Below, in pieces: positions 7,293 through 15,477 of a DNA stretch of 37,301 nt. The notes under the pieces are model-generated. The model saw nothing but the letters and a program-made list of their open reading frames with translations, did not search any database and was not told the DNA's origin. The position numbers were made by a program, and so were the translations under genes. The stretch comes from JAURVT01 sp049059935. Lineage in GTDB: Bacteria > Actinomycetota > Actinomycetes > Propionibacteriales > Nocardioidaceae. Where the stretch lies: the NCBI RefSeq assembly GCF_049059935.1, contig NZ_JBMGQR010000039.1:1-37301 (forward strand), read 5' to 3'. Every line of letters begins with the position of its first letter. Position 1 is the stretch's first letter.

Positions 7293-8516
7293 CTAGTCGA
7301 GCGGGTCGCGCAGCACCGGGCACGACATGCAGCGGGGGCCGCCACGGCCCGAGCCGAGCTCGGAGCCGGCCAGGGCGACGACCTCGATGCCGCTCTCCTC
7401 GAGCCGTGCGTTGGTCTCGACGTTGCGCTCGTAGGCCACCGCCAGGCGGGGGCCGATCGCCAGGGTGTTGTTGCCGTCGTCCCACTGCTCGCGCTCGGCG
7501 GTGACGGGATCGAGACCGGTGTCGATCAGGTGCAGGCGGTCGATGCCCATCGCGCGCGCGGCGGCGGCGAAGAACGAGTCGGGCTCGCTCACCCGCAGCG
7601 GCGCCGCGGGGTCGTCGTCGGCGGTGACGGTGAACGCCTGCATCGTGTCGGCGACGTTGGGGTACATCACGACGGTGTCGACGTCGACCATCGTCACCAC
7701 GGTGTCGAGGTGCATCGTGGCGCGCTCCTGCGCGATGGGGACGGCCAGCACCGTCTCGGCCAGCCCGTGCGCGAACAGCTGGCGGGCGAACCGCTCGACG
7801 CCCGCGGGCGTGGTGCGCTCGCCGACGCCCATCGCGACGACGCCGGGCGCCAGGTGCAGGACGTCGCCGCCCTCGACGTGCTCGAGCGCGCTGCCGTGCA
7901 TGCGCTCGATGCCCGCGAAGCGTGGGTGGAACCGGTAGATCAGGTCGGTGATCTGGGTCTCGCGCTCGCGGGCCGGCATCGCCAGGCTGGTGACGGCCAC
8001 CCGGTCGCGCAGCCAGACCGACGAGTCGCGCGTGAACAGCAGGTTGGGCAGCGGGTCGACCAGGAAGTCGTCGTGCGCCAGCAGGCTGGTGACGATGGTG
8101 CGCAGGCCCGTCAGCTCGTCGTTGCGCAGCCCGGCGGTCATCACCTGGGCGAGCCCGGTGGCGTCGAGGTCGCCGAACGACCGCTCGAGGTGCGCGCGGA
8201 CGGTGTCGCCCAGGCGCAGTCCGGACGTGACGCCGGCGACGGCCGCGGCGCGGGCCTCGGGGTCGGCGAGGGCCTCCTCGAGCAGCTGCACGAGGTAGAG
8301 CACCTCGACGCCGTGGCCGCGCAGGGCCTCGGCGAACGCGTCGTGCTCGTCCTGCGCGCGGTCGACCCACGGGATGCCGTCGAACAGCAGGGAGTCGTTG
8401 TTGCGGGGCGTGAGCCGCTTCAGCTCGGCGCCGGGCCGGTGCAGCATCACGGTGCGCAGCCGGCCCACCTCGCTGTCGGCTCCGGTGGTGGCGGCCAGGT
8501 CGACGGTCGTGCTCAT
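7293..8516 (-). CDS. arcA: Arginine deiminase
   Basis: A 407-residue enzyme that hydrolyses L-arginine to citrulline and ammonia, the first step of the arginine deiminase pathway. The catalytic set is present: Asp in FTRDSS, Glu in HVEGGDVL, His and Asp in MHLDTVVT, and the nucleophilic Cys396 in GGPRCMSCP near the C-terminus. The N-terminal SEVGRLRTVMLHRPGAELKRLTPRN is diagnostic. The start is taken as ATG 8516, not the adjacent GTG 8519, because TAGTCT ends exactly 6 bases before the ATG. No ornithine carbamoyltransferase, carbamate kinase or arginine/ornithine antiporter gene is adjacent, so an energy-yielding ADI operon is absent here; the enzyme may serve pH or nitrogen control. Confidence 0.95.
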   Translation of the reverse strand: MSTTVDLAATTGADSEVGRLRTVMLHRPGAELKRLTPRNNDSLLFDGIPWVDRAQDEHDAFAEALRGHGVEVLYLVQLLEEALADPEARAAAVAGVTSGLRLGDTVRAHLERSFGDLDATGLAQVMTAGLRNDELTGLRTIVTSLLAHDDFLVDPLPNLLFTRDSSVWLRDRVAVTSLAMPARERETQITDLIYRFHPRFAGIERMHGSALEHVEGGDVLHLAPGVVAMGVGERTTPAGVERFARQLFAHGLAETVLAVPIAQERATMHLDTVVTMVDVDTVVMYPNVADTMQAFTVTADDDPAAPLRVSEPDSFFAAAARAMGIDRLHLIDTGLDPVTAEREQWDDGNNTLAIGPRLAVAYERNVETNARLEESGIEVVALAGSELGSGRGGPRCMSCPVLRDPLD

Positions 8517-8522
8517 CACCGC

Positions 8523-8528
8523 AGACTA
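8523..8528 (-). promoter_or_regulatory. -10 element of leaderless arcA promoter
   Basis: TAGTCT on the minus strand ends 6 bases before the ATG at 8516. The spacing favours this ATG over the GTG immediately upstream. Confidence 0.6.
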
Positions 8529-8552
8529 GGGCTTCGGCGCGACGGCCCGCAG

Positions 8553-9662
8553 TCAGAGCGTGCCGGACCCGCTGAGCATCAGCCGGTGGTACGTGGCCAG
8601 CACCTGCGAGGCGACCACGTCGTCGGTGGGCAGGTGCTCGGCGGCGTGCAGCGCCTGCGACCGCATCGTGCTGCCGAGGCCGGGCTCGTCGAGCACCCGG
8701 GCGATGCCGCGCGCGAGCGCGTCGACGTCACCGGGCTCCACCAGCAGCGCGCCGTCGCCGGCCATCGCGGCGATGCCGCCGACGTCGGACGCCACGAGCG
8801 GGGCCGCCGCGCGGAGCGCCTCGGCGACGGCCAGCGGCGCGCCGTCCCACAGGCTCGGGATGACGACGACGTCGGCCGCCTGCAGCAGGTCGGCGACGTC
8901 GGGGCGGTGCCCGAGGAACCGGACCGGGGCGTCGAGGGCCGCGGCCTGACGCTCCAGCTCGCCGCGTCGCGGACCGTCGCCGGCGACCAGGAAGAGCGGG
9001 CGGGGCTGGCGGTCGACCATCTGCGCGGCGGCGTCGACCAGCACGTGGTGGCCCTTGTGCCGCACGAGCCGTCCGATGCACAGGACGATCGGGCGACCGC
9101 TGCTCAGCGGGTCGCGCACGGGCCGCGGGTCGAGCTCGGCGCGCATCGAGGTGCGTGACCGTGGCGCGCGGCCGAGGATCGGCGCGCTCGGCACGAGGAC
9201 GCGGACGTCGCGGGCGCCGTACCCGCGGGCGCGCTCGGCGAGGTCGTCGGCCACGCAGAGCACCGCGGCGGCGCGCCTGGCCACGAAGCGCTCGACGACG
9301 CCCGCGGCGCCCGTCGTGCGGCGGGGCAGCCCGTGGTGCCAGGTGACGACGAGGGGACGCGGCCGGGCGGTGGCCAGGCCCGCCACGGCCCCGGCCCGCA
9401 CCCCGAACGCGTGGACGAGGTCGTGCCGCTCGACCTCGCGCCGCAGGGCGCGGGACTCCAGGGCGTCGCGCACCGACGACGAGCCGATCTCGACGGGGAG
9501 GAGCCGCGCACGGCTGCTGTCGAGACCGAGGTCGTGCGGGTGCTCGCCGCACACGCTGACGCGGACGCCCCGACGGTCGAGGTGGTCGACGAGCACGCGC
9601 AGGTGCCGCGCCAGGCCCGCTCCGGGGTCACTGGCGACCATCAGCACCCTCAGGTCCACCAC
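8553..9662 (-). CDS. GT4-family glycosyltransferase
   Basis: A 369-residue GT-B fold enzyme that would transfer a sugar from a nucleotide-sugar donor. The N-terminal domain opens with LRVLMVASDPGAGLARHLRVLV, and the C-terminal domain has CIGRLVRHKGHHVLVDA and FLVAGDGPRRGEL. The donor-site region reads SLWDGAPLAVAEALRAAAPLVASDVGG; the first Glu of the common EX7E motif is replaced by Asp while the second Glu is kept. The acceptor cannot be deduced and no polysaccharide cluster surrounds it. The GTG at 9662 is chosen because TACCCT ends 6 bases upstream; a second GTG follows directly. It lies between arcA and the redoxin gene on the same strand but has its own promoter element. Confidence 0.85.
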   Translation of the reverse strand: MVDLRVLMVASDPGAGLARHLRVLVDHLDRRGVRVSVCGEHPHDLGLDSSRARLLPVEIGSSSVRDALESRALRREVERHDLVHAFGVRAGAVAGLATARPRPLVVTWHHGLPRRTTGAAGVVERFVARRAAAVLCVADDLAERARGYGARDVRVLVPSAPILGRAPRSRTSMRAELDPRPVRDPLSSGRPIVLCIGRLVRHKGHHVLVDAAAQMVDRQPRPLFLVAGDGPRRGELERQAAALDAPVRFLGHRPDVADLLQAADVVVIPSLWDGAPLAVAEALRAAAPLVASDVGGIAAMAGDGALLVEPGDVDALARGIARVLDEPGLGSTMRSQALHAAEHLPTDDVVASQVLATYHRLMLSGSGTL

Positions 9663-9668
9663 GGGGTC

Positions 9669-9674
9669 AGGGTA
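9669..9674 (-). promoter_or_regulatory. -10 element of leaderless glycosyltransferase promoter
   Basis: TACCCT on the minus strand ends 6 bases before the GTG at 9662. Confidence 0.6.
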
Positions 9675-9707
9675 GGTCGGCGCGAGGCCGGTCGGAGGGT
9701 GAACGGG

Positions 9708-10814
9708 TCACCCGAACGCGGCCGTCCGGACGGCGCCGCCCTCGGGCACGCGGACGGTGAGCGTGCGGTCGTCCGGGGAGCCCTCCTGGAGGAGCGGGAC
9801 CAGCCGCGGGCCGGCCGTCAGGGGGACCCGACGGTCGGGCTCGCCGGGGGTCTCGACGACGAGCGACCCCGTGCCCCCGGCCAGCAGGTAGGCGCGCGCG
9901 GCGGTGAACCGCACGACCAGCGTCGCGTCGCCCCCGGACGCCCGCAGCGACCGGCTCTCTCCGGTCCACCGCCCGTCCAGGGCCCAGCTGTCGGGCTTCA
10001 GACGGCGCGGGGCGAAGTAGTCCACCGGCTCGTCGTCCGCGACGGCGGGGGTGCCGCCGTAGCTCGCCGACGGCGACGCCGACAGCACCAGCTCGGGCGT
10101 GGTCCCCGGGCCGCCCGGTGCGCGGGCGACCGTCCCGACGCGCGCCGGCAGCCGGACATCGGGGTCGCGCTGGCGCAGCAGCGCTCGTAGCTGGGTCTCG
10201 GTGCGGCCGTAGCCGCCCTCGCCGAAGTGCAGCGCCCGCACCTCGCCCTCGGCGTCGACGAGGTACGTCGCCGGCTGGTATCGGTTGCGGTAGGCGGTGG
10301 TGGTCGCGTAGCCGTCGTCGAGCCCGATGGGGAACGTCAGGCCGGCCTCGCGGGCGGCGGTGTCGACCGAGCCGGGCACGGTGTCGAAGTCGGCCGTGGG
10401 CACGTGCACGCCGACCACCTGCAGCCCCGAACCGGCGTACCGCTCCGACCACGCCTGCACCTGCGGCAGCGCCCGCTGGCAGCTCAGGCAGGCGTAGGAG
10501 AAGAACTCGACGAGCACCACCTGTCCGCGCAGGCCGTCGATCGGGCCCGGGTCGGTGCCGACCCAGCCGTCCAGGCCGCGGATGGGGGGCGCCGCGCCGC
10601 AGCGGGCCAGGGCCGCGGCACCGGGGGTGCAGCGGTCGAGACCGGCGTTCTCGTCGGTGACGAGCGAGGTCAGCGACCCGCGGGCGCGGTCGTCGACGCG
10701 CCGCGGCCCGGACTCGTCTGGGACGAGCACCGAGGCCGCGAACGCGGCGACCACGAGGAGCGCGAGCACGGCCGCCAGTCCCGATAGCCGTGGACGTGCC
10801 CGCAGGCTCCTCAT
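9708..10814 (-). CDS. Membrane-anchored thioredoxin-like protein (DipZ-like periplasmic part)
   Basis: A 368-residue exported redox protein. Residues ~11-30 form a single hydrophobic segment (signal anchor or signal peptide). A TlpA/redoxin domain follows (~75-215) with active site CLSC at residues 109-112 in EFFSYACLSCQRALPQV, and a C-terminal region (~235-368) resembles the beta-sandwich that follows thioredoxin in mycobacterial DipZ. Unlike DipZ, it has no CcdA-type multi-helix part, so electrons must come from a separate membrane partner that is not encoded here. An extra Cys pair (Cys62, Cys72) lies between anchor and domain. The ATG at 10814 has no clear ribosome site or -10 at the usual distance, so the start is less certain. 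It is divergent from the DUF4446 gene. Confidence 0.82.
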   Translation of the reverse strand: MRSLRARPRLSGLAAVLALLVVAAFAASVLVPDESGPRRVDDRARGSLTSLVTDENAGLDRCTPGAAALARCGAAPPIRGLDGWVGTDPGPIDGLRGQVVLVEFFSYACLSCQRALPQVQAWSERYAGSGLQVVGVHVPTADFDTVPGSVDTAAREAGLTFPIGLDDGYATTTAYRNRYQPATYLVDAEGEVRALHFGEGGYGRTETQLRALLRQRDPDVRLPARVGTVARAPGGPGTTPELVLSASPSASYGGTPAVADDEPVDYFAPRRLKPDSWALDGRWTGESRSLRASGGDATLVVRFTAARAYLLAGGTGSLVVETPGEPDRRVPLTAGPRLVPLLQEGSPDDRTLTVRVPEGGAVRTAAFG

Positions 10815-10866
10815 GTGAGTGCTTCGACGCAGGCGCGTCGAGCGATTGGTCCGGTACGCATGTCAT

Positions 10867-10872
10867 TAGGGT
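10867..10872 (+). promoter_or_regulatory. -10 element of leaderless DUF4446 promoter
   Basis: TAGGGT ends 6 bases before the ATG at 10879. Confidence 0.65.
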
Positions 10873-10878
10873 CGCCCC

Positions 10879-11295
10879 ATGGCCCTGCTGATCGCCGTCG
10901 TCGCGCTCGTCGTCGCCCTGGGCGGAGCCGTCCTGGCCGCGCTGGCCTGGCGGGCGGCCACCCGTCCGCCCGAGCGCACCGCCGACGCCGACCTGCCCGC
11001 TGACGTCGAGGTGCTCCGCGACGAGGTGGTGGCCCTGCGCGCCGACGCCGGTCAGGTGCTGCGCCACCTCGCGGTCGTCCGGTACGACGCGTTCGGCGAC
11101 ATGGGCGGTCAGCAGTCGTGGTCCATCGCTCTGCTCGACGACGTGGGCGACGGCGTCGTCCTCACCGCCGTGCACGGCCGCAACGACGCCCGCACGTACG
11201 CCAAGAACGTCACCGCGGGCACCAGCGACCAGCAGCTCTCGCCGGAGGAGGCCGAGGCGGTCCGCACCGCCATCCCCGGCGCCGGGCGCCACTGA
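10879..11295 (+). CDS. DUF4446 family membrane-anchored protein
   Basis: A 138-residue protein with one N-terminal membrane helix (ALLIAVVALVVALGGAVLAALAW). A short helical linker leads to a conserved soluble domain with VLRHLAVVRYDAFGDMGGQQSWSIALLD and VLTAVHGRNDARTYAKNV. This is the signature I know for DUF4446, found in Firmicutes and Actinobacteria, with no assigned function. The topology predicts a short outside N-terminus and a cytoplasmic domain. The start is set by the TAGGGT element. The next gene has its own promoter 35 bases after the stop. Confidence 0.88.
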   Translation: MALLIAVVALVVALGGAVLAALAWRAATRPPERTADADLPADVEVLRDEVVALRADAGQVLRHLAVVRYDAFGDMGGQQSWSIALLDDVGDGVVLTAVHGRNDARTYAKNVTAGTSDQQLSPEEAEAVRTAIPGAGRH

Positions 11296-11329
11296 CACCC
11301 GCCGTGACGCGGCCGTCACCTGCGGCACC

Positions 11330-11335
11330 TACGCT
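11330..11335 (+). promoter_or_regulatory. -10 element of the disaccharide phosphorylase operon
   Basis: TACGCT ends 6 bases before the GTG at 11342, indicating leaderless transcription of the HAD-GH65 pair. Confidence 0.6.
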
Positions 11336-11341
11336 TCACCC

Positions 11342-12082
11342 GTGACGACGACGATCGACTGGTCGAGCCTCGACGCCGTGCTGTTCGACCTCGACGGGGT
11401 GATCACCCCCACCGCCGAGGTCCACCGGCACGCCTGGGCGCAGATGTTCGAGGCGTACCTGGCCGAACGGGGGGTCGACCCGTACACCGAGGACGACTAC
11501 TTCGCGCACCTCGACGGCAAGCCCCGCTACGAGGGGGTCGCCGACCTGCTCGCGTCGCGCGGCATCGACCTCCCCCAGGGCGATCCCTCCGACGACCCGT
11601 CCGCCGAGACCGTCTGCGGGCTCGGCAACCGCAAGAACGTCGTGTTCTCGCAGGTGCTCGAGGACGACGGCGTCGACCCCTACCCGGGCTCGGTGCGCTT
11701 CGTCGACGCCGTGATCGCCCGCGGCACCCAGGTCGCGATCGTGTCCAGCTCGGCCAACGCGCCGGCCGTCCTCGAGGCCGCGCAGATGGCCGACCGCTTC
11801 GGCGTCGTCGTCGACGGGTCGGTGGCGCGCGACCACGCGCTGGCCGGCAAGCCCGAGCCCGAGACGTTCCTGTACGCCGCCGCGGAGGTCGGCGTGACCA
11901 AGGACCGCGCCGTGGTGGTCGAGGACGCGCTGTCCGGCGTCCAGGCCGGACGCGCGGGCGGCTTCGCCCTGGTGGTCGGCGTCGACCGCGGCGCCGGCGA
12001 GCAGGCGCTGCTCGACCACGGCGCCGACGTCGTCGTCTCCGACCTGGCCGAGCTCGTCGAGGGTCTGGAGGCGGCCCGATGA
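11342..12082 (+). CDS. Beta-phosphoglucomutase-type HAD phosphatase/mutase
   Basis: A 246-residue HAD-superfamily protein. Motif I is FDLDGVITPTAEVH with Asp16 as nucleophile and Asp18 as general acid/base. Motif II is VSSSANAP, the motif III Lys is in AGKPEPETF, and motif IV is VVVEDALSGVQAG. The overall pattern is that of beta-phosphoglucomutase, which converts beta-glucose 1-phosphate to glucose 6-phosphate. Its stop overlaps the start of the GH65 phosphorylase gene (ATGA at 12079-12082), so the pair is translationally coupled. Together they would take a disaccharide plus phosphate to glucose and glucose 6-phosphate. The GTG start is fixed by the TACGCT element. HAD proteins of this subgroup are sometimes phosphatases rather than mutases, so the mutase call rests on context. 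Confidence 0.88.
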   Translation: MTTTIDWSSLDAVLFDLDGVITPTAEVHRHAWAQMFEAYLAERGVDPYTEDDYFAHLDGKPRYEGVADLLASRGIDLPQGDPSDDPSAETVCGLGNRKNVVFSQVLEDDGVDPYPGSVRFVDAVIARGTQVAIVSSSANAPAVLEAAQMADRFGVVVDGSVARDHALAGKPEPETFLYAAAEVGVTKDRAVVVEDALSGVQAGRAGGFALVVGVDRGAGEQALLDHGADVVVSDLAELVEGLEAAR

Positions 12083-14592
12083 GCCCCGGCGCGTCGCACA
12101 CCCCGCCCCCGGTCCGCGACCACCTCGACCGCGGCCGCTTCCCGGTGCACCCCTGGCGCCTCAGCGAGCGCGTCTTCGACGCCTCCGACATGGGCAAGAC
12201 CGAGACGCTGTTCGCCGTCGGCAACGGCTACCTCGGCATGCGTGGCAACGTCGAGGAGGGCCGCGAGACCCACCAGCACGGCACCTTCGTCAACGGCTTC
12301 CACGAGACCTGGTCGATCCAGCACGCCGAGGAGGCGTTCGGCTTCGCGCGCGTCGGCCAGACCATCGTCAACGTGCCCGACGTCAAGGTGCTGCGCCTGT
12401 ACGTCGACGACGAGCCCCTGCTGCTGCCGATCGCCGACCTGATCGAGTACGACCGCAGCCTGGACTTCCACCGCGGGCTGCTCGAGCGCGGCCTGGTGTG
12501 GCGCACGCCGAGCGGCAAGCGCGTGCGGGTCGACTCGCGACGCATGGTCTCGATGACCCAGCGCCACCTCGCGGTGATGACCTTCGAGGTCACCATCCTC
12601 GACTCCGACGCGCCGGTCACCATCTCCTCGCAGATCCTCAACCGCCAGGACGGCGAGGACGAGTACCACGTCCGGTCGGCCGCGATGGGTGAGGGAGTCG
12701 ACCCCCGCAAGGCCGAGCGGTTCGCGCGGCGCGTGCTCGTGCCGCAGACGCAGTGGGGCGACGAGGAGCAGGGCCGCATGGTCCTGGGCTACAAGTGCGC
12801 CGACTCCGGCATGACGCTGGCCGTCGCCACCGACCACACGATCGAGACCGCCAACGACTACACCCGGCGGGTGCAGGTCGAGGAGGACATGGCCAAGACC
12901 GTGTACCGGGTCTCGGCGCGCCAGGGCGTCCCGATCCGCGTCACCAAGGTCGCGGCGTACCACACCTCGCGCGGCGTCCCCTGCCGCGAGCTCGTCGACC
13001 GCTGCCGCCGCACGCTCGACCGCGTCGACGACGAGGGCGTGGAGCAGCAGTTCCGCGACCAGCGCCGCTGGTTCGACGCGTTCTGGGAGCGCTCGGACGT
13101 CGAGGTCGAGGGACAGCCCGAGGTGCAGCAGGCGGTGCGCTGGAACCTGTTCCAGCTCGCGCAGGCCAGCGCCCGCGCCGAGGGCAGCGGCATCCCGGCC
13201 AAGGGCGTCACCGGCTCGGGCTACGGCGGGCACTACTTCTGGGACACCGAGGTCTACGCGCTGCCGTTCCTGACCTACACCAGCCCGGCGTGCGCCCGCG
13301 CGGCCCTGCGGTTCCGGTACAACATGCTGCCGGCGGCCCGCAAGCGCGCCGGCCAGCTGACGCAGGAGGGCGCGCTGTTCCCGTGGCGCACCATCAACGG
13401 CGAGGAGGCCTCGGCCTACTACGCCGCCGGCACCGCGCAGTACCACATCGACGCCGACATCTCGTACGCGCTGAGCCAGTACGTCCACGCCACCGGCGAC
13501 CACGACTTCCTCGAGCGCGAGGCCGTCGACATCCTCGTCGAGACCGCCCGCATGTGGGCCGACCTCGGGTTCTGGCGCACCGACGGCACCGGAACGTTCC
13601 ACATCCACGGCGTCACCGGGCCCGACGAGTACACCACCGTCGTCAACGACAACCTGTTCACCAACGTGATGGCGCGGCACAACCTGCGTCGCGCCGCGCA
13701 GGCCGTCCACGAGCTCGAGGACCGCTGGCCGCAGGCGTACGACCGCATGGTCACCCGGCTCGACCTCCAGGCCGGCGAGGTCGCCGAGTGGGAGGCGGCC
13801 GCCGAGGCGATGGCGATCCCCTACGACGAGGTGCAGGGCATCAACCCGCAGGACGCCCACTTCGTCGAGCGCGAGGTGTGGGACCTCGAGGCCACGCCGC
13901 CCGACAAGCGCCCGCTGCTGCTCAACTACCACCCGCTCGTCATCTACCGGTTCCAGGTGCTCAAGCAGGCCGACGTCGTGCTGGCGCTGTACCTGCAGGG
14001 CGACGAGTTCACGCCCGAGCAGAAGCGCGCCAACTTCGACTACTACGACCCGATCACCACGGGCGACTCCACGCTGTCGGCGGTGGTGCAGTCGATCATC
14101 GCCGCCGAGGTCGGCTACCACGACCTCGCGCTGCGCTACTTCACCGCGGCACTGTTCGTCGACCTCGCCGACCGGCACTCCAACGCCTCCGACGGCGTGC
14201 ACGTCGCCTCCACCGGCGGCGTCTGGAACGCGCTCGTGGGCGGCTTCGGCGGGTTCCGCGACTTCCGGGGCCGCTTCACCATCGACCCGCGCCTGCCCGA
14301 CTCGTGGCCACGCCTGACCTACCGGCTGACGATCCACGGCAACCGGGTGCGCGTCAGCGTCACGCACGACTCCGTCGAGCTGACGATCGAGGAGGGCCAG
14401 GAGGTCCGCGTCTCCGTGCGGGGCGAGGACGTCACCGTGACGGCGGGCGCGCCCGTCACCGTCGCGCTCGACGGCCAGGGCCCGCGCCTGGACGGCATGC
14501 CCGACCCCTGGCCCACGCACCGGGCGGTCCGCGCCACGAACGGCGAGCTCGTCACCGCGTCGGTGCCGCACGCGGCCGGCCCCAACGCCTGA
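12079..14592 (+). CDS. Glycoside hydrolase family 65 disaccharide phosphorylase
   Basis: An 837-residue GH65 protein with the three usual parts: an N-terminal beta-sandwich (~25-290), the (alpha/alpha)6 catalytic barrel (~330-740) and a C-terminal beta domain. The catalytic acid is Glu517 in HIHGVTGPDEYT. The downstream NYHPLVIYRFQVLKQADVVLAL holds the conserved Lys-Gln of the sugar and phosphate site, and GYGGHYFWDTEVYALPF is a family signature. GH65 inverting phosphorylases act on maltose, trehalose, kojibiose or nigerose, releasing beta-glucose 1-phosphate; the substrate cannot be read from the sequence. Coupling to a beta-phosphoglucomutase-like gene supports phosphorolysis. No sugar transporter or trehalose synthesis gene is adjacent. 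It converges on the protease gene with 8 bases between stops. Confidence 0.93.
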   Translation: MSPGASHTPPPVRDHLDRGRFPVHPWRLSERVFDASDMGKTETLFAVGNGYLGMRGNVEEGRETHQHGTFVNGFHETWSIQHAEEAFGFARVGQTIVNVPDVKVLRLYVDDEPLLLPIADLIEYDRSLDFHRGLLERGLVWRTPSGKRVRVDSRRMVSMTQRHLAVMTFEVTILDSDAPVTISSQILNRQDGEDEYHVRSAAMGEGVDPRKAERFARRVLVPQTQWGDEEQGRMVLGYKCADSGMTLAVATDHTIETANDYTRRVQVEEDMAKTVYRVSARQGVPIRVTKVAAYHTSRGVPCRELVDRCRRTLDRVDDEGVEQQFRDQRRWFDAFWERSDVEVEGQPEVQQAVRWNLFQLAQASARAEGSGIPAKGVTGSGYGGHYFWDTEVYALPFLTYTSPACARAALRFRYNMLPAARKRAGQLTQEGALFPWRTINGEEASAYYAAGTAQYHIDADISYALSQYVHATGDHDFLEREAVDILVETARMWADLGFWRTDGTGTFHIHGVTGPDEYTTVVNDNLFTNVMARHNLRRAAQAVHELEDRWPQAYDRMVTRLDLQAGEVAEWEAAAEAMAIPYDEVQGINPQDAHFVEREVWDLEATPPDKRPLLLNYHPLVIYRFQVLKQADVVLALYLQGDEFTPEQKRANFDYYDPITTGDSTLSAVVQSIIAAEVGYHDLALRYFTAALFVDLADRHSNASDGVHVASTGGVWNALVGGFGGFRDFRGRFTIDPRLPDSWPRLTYRLTIHGNRVRVSVTHDSVELTIEEGQEVRVSVRGEDVTVTAGAPVTVALDGQGPRLDGMPDPWPTHRAVRATNGELVTASVPHAAGPNA

Positions 14593-14600
14593 GACGGGCG

Positions 14601-15323
14601 TCAGCCGCAGGTCGAGCGGTCGCCGCCGAGCTCCTTCATGCCCGCGGCGTCGCCGGCACCGAACCGCCACGCCTTGCCGGTGAGCGTCGGGTACATGATC
14701 TGCTTCTTGCCGCGGGCGTGGCCGGCGCCGACGGCGTGGCTCAGCTCGTGCAGCACGGTGACGCGGCGGTTCCAGGCCTTGCGGTTGCCGGGGAAGCGCT
14801 TGGCCGGGTAGCGGTGCGAGACCGACGCGTTGAGGAGCACGAACCCGTCCTGCAGACGTCCGGCGGACGCCGAGGCGCCGCCGTAGCCGAGCTGGCGACG
14901 GTCGGTGAGCCAGTCGCTGTCCTTGCCCGGACGCGCCCACGCCACCAGCACGTCGACGCCCTCGGGGTTCGCGACGCCGCGCTGGGGCACCGCGGTGGTG
15001 TCGGCGACCTGACGGAACCGCAGGCCGCTGGCCCGACGGATCTGGCGGATCGACCAGCGCACCTCGCGCACGAAGGCCCGCTTGCCCTTGGCGTTCGCCC
15101 GCAGGTGGCGCGTGTTGATCGCGTAGGTGATCGTGCGGCAGGGGTCCCACGCGGCGCCCGGGACGAGCCGGGAGTGGTCCGAGGCCCGTCCGGCCAGCTT
15201 GTCGTGCGGACGCTGGGCCTGCGCGGGCGCGGCCGTCAGCGTCCCGCACGCCACGGCGAGCGCCAGCACGAGGACGGCTGCGACGCGGCGCGTCCTGGCG
15301 CGCGGGATCGAGTCGACCGCCAC
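14601..15323 (-). CDS. Secreted metzincin-like zinc metalloprotease
   Basis: A 240-residue exported protein. The N-terminus has a twin-Arg-containing charged region, a hydrophobic core (~14-30) and a likely cleavage after APAQA. The catalytic signature HELSHAVGAGH (192-202) is a complete HExxHxxGxxH metzincin zinc site, and IMYP (Met210) supplies the Met-turn. The segment DVLVAWARPGKD and the upstream CRTITYAIN resemble matrixin-type bacterial peptidases. Two Cys residues (62 and 239) could form a disulfide. No prodomain cysteine switch is evident. The GTG at 15323 has a GGGGGAG ribosome site 5 bases upstream. The substrate is unknown. The gene stands alone, with an AT-richer upstream region containing an inverted repeat. 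Confidence 0.85.
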   Translation of the reverse strand: MAVDSIPRARTRRVAAVLVLALAVACGTLTAAPAQAQRPHDKLAGRASDHSRLVPGAAWDPCRTITYAINTRHLRANAKGKRAFVREVRWSIRQIRRASGLRFRQVADTTAVPQRGVANPEGVDVLVAWARPGKDSDWLTDRRQLGYGGASASAGRLQDGFVLLNASVSHRYPAKRFPGNRKAWNRRVTVLHELSHAVGAGHARGKKQIMYPTLTGKAWRFGAGDAAGMKELGGDRSTCG

Positions 15324-15334
15324 GTGTTCTCCCC

Positions 15335-15355
15335 CAAGATGAGTACCTAATCTTG
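15335..15355. promoter_or_regulatory. Inverted repeat in the protease promoter region
   Basis: CAAGAT (15335-15340) and ATCTTG (15350-15355) are inverted around 9 bases, directly upstream of the protease ribosome site. A near-direct repeat of GAGTA also occurs at 15341 and 15355. It could be an operator. The rest of 15356-15477 holds no gene I can support. Confidence 0.3.
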
Positions 15356-15477
15356 AGTAGAACTGTAGAGAGCGCGGCGCCGGTCGGCAGCGCGCACGTC
15401 GGTTCTGGCCCCGATGGACCAGGGGACGTGGTCACCTCGGGCCAGGACGAGTCCGACGAACCGGATCGACCGGCGGG

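Noticed and set aside
11680..15435. A 1251-codon open frame on the minus strand
   Set aside because: It runs antisense through the GH65 gene, is dominated by Arg, Gly, Val and Asp as expected from codon-position shadow in high-GC DNA, and shows no domain. Similar long shadow frames at 24110-26296 (+), 25333-27513 (+) and 16349-18880 (-) were dropped for the same reason.
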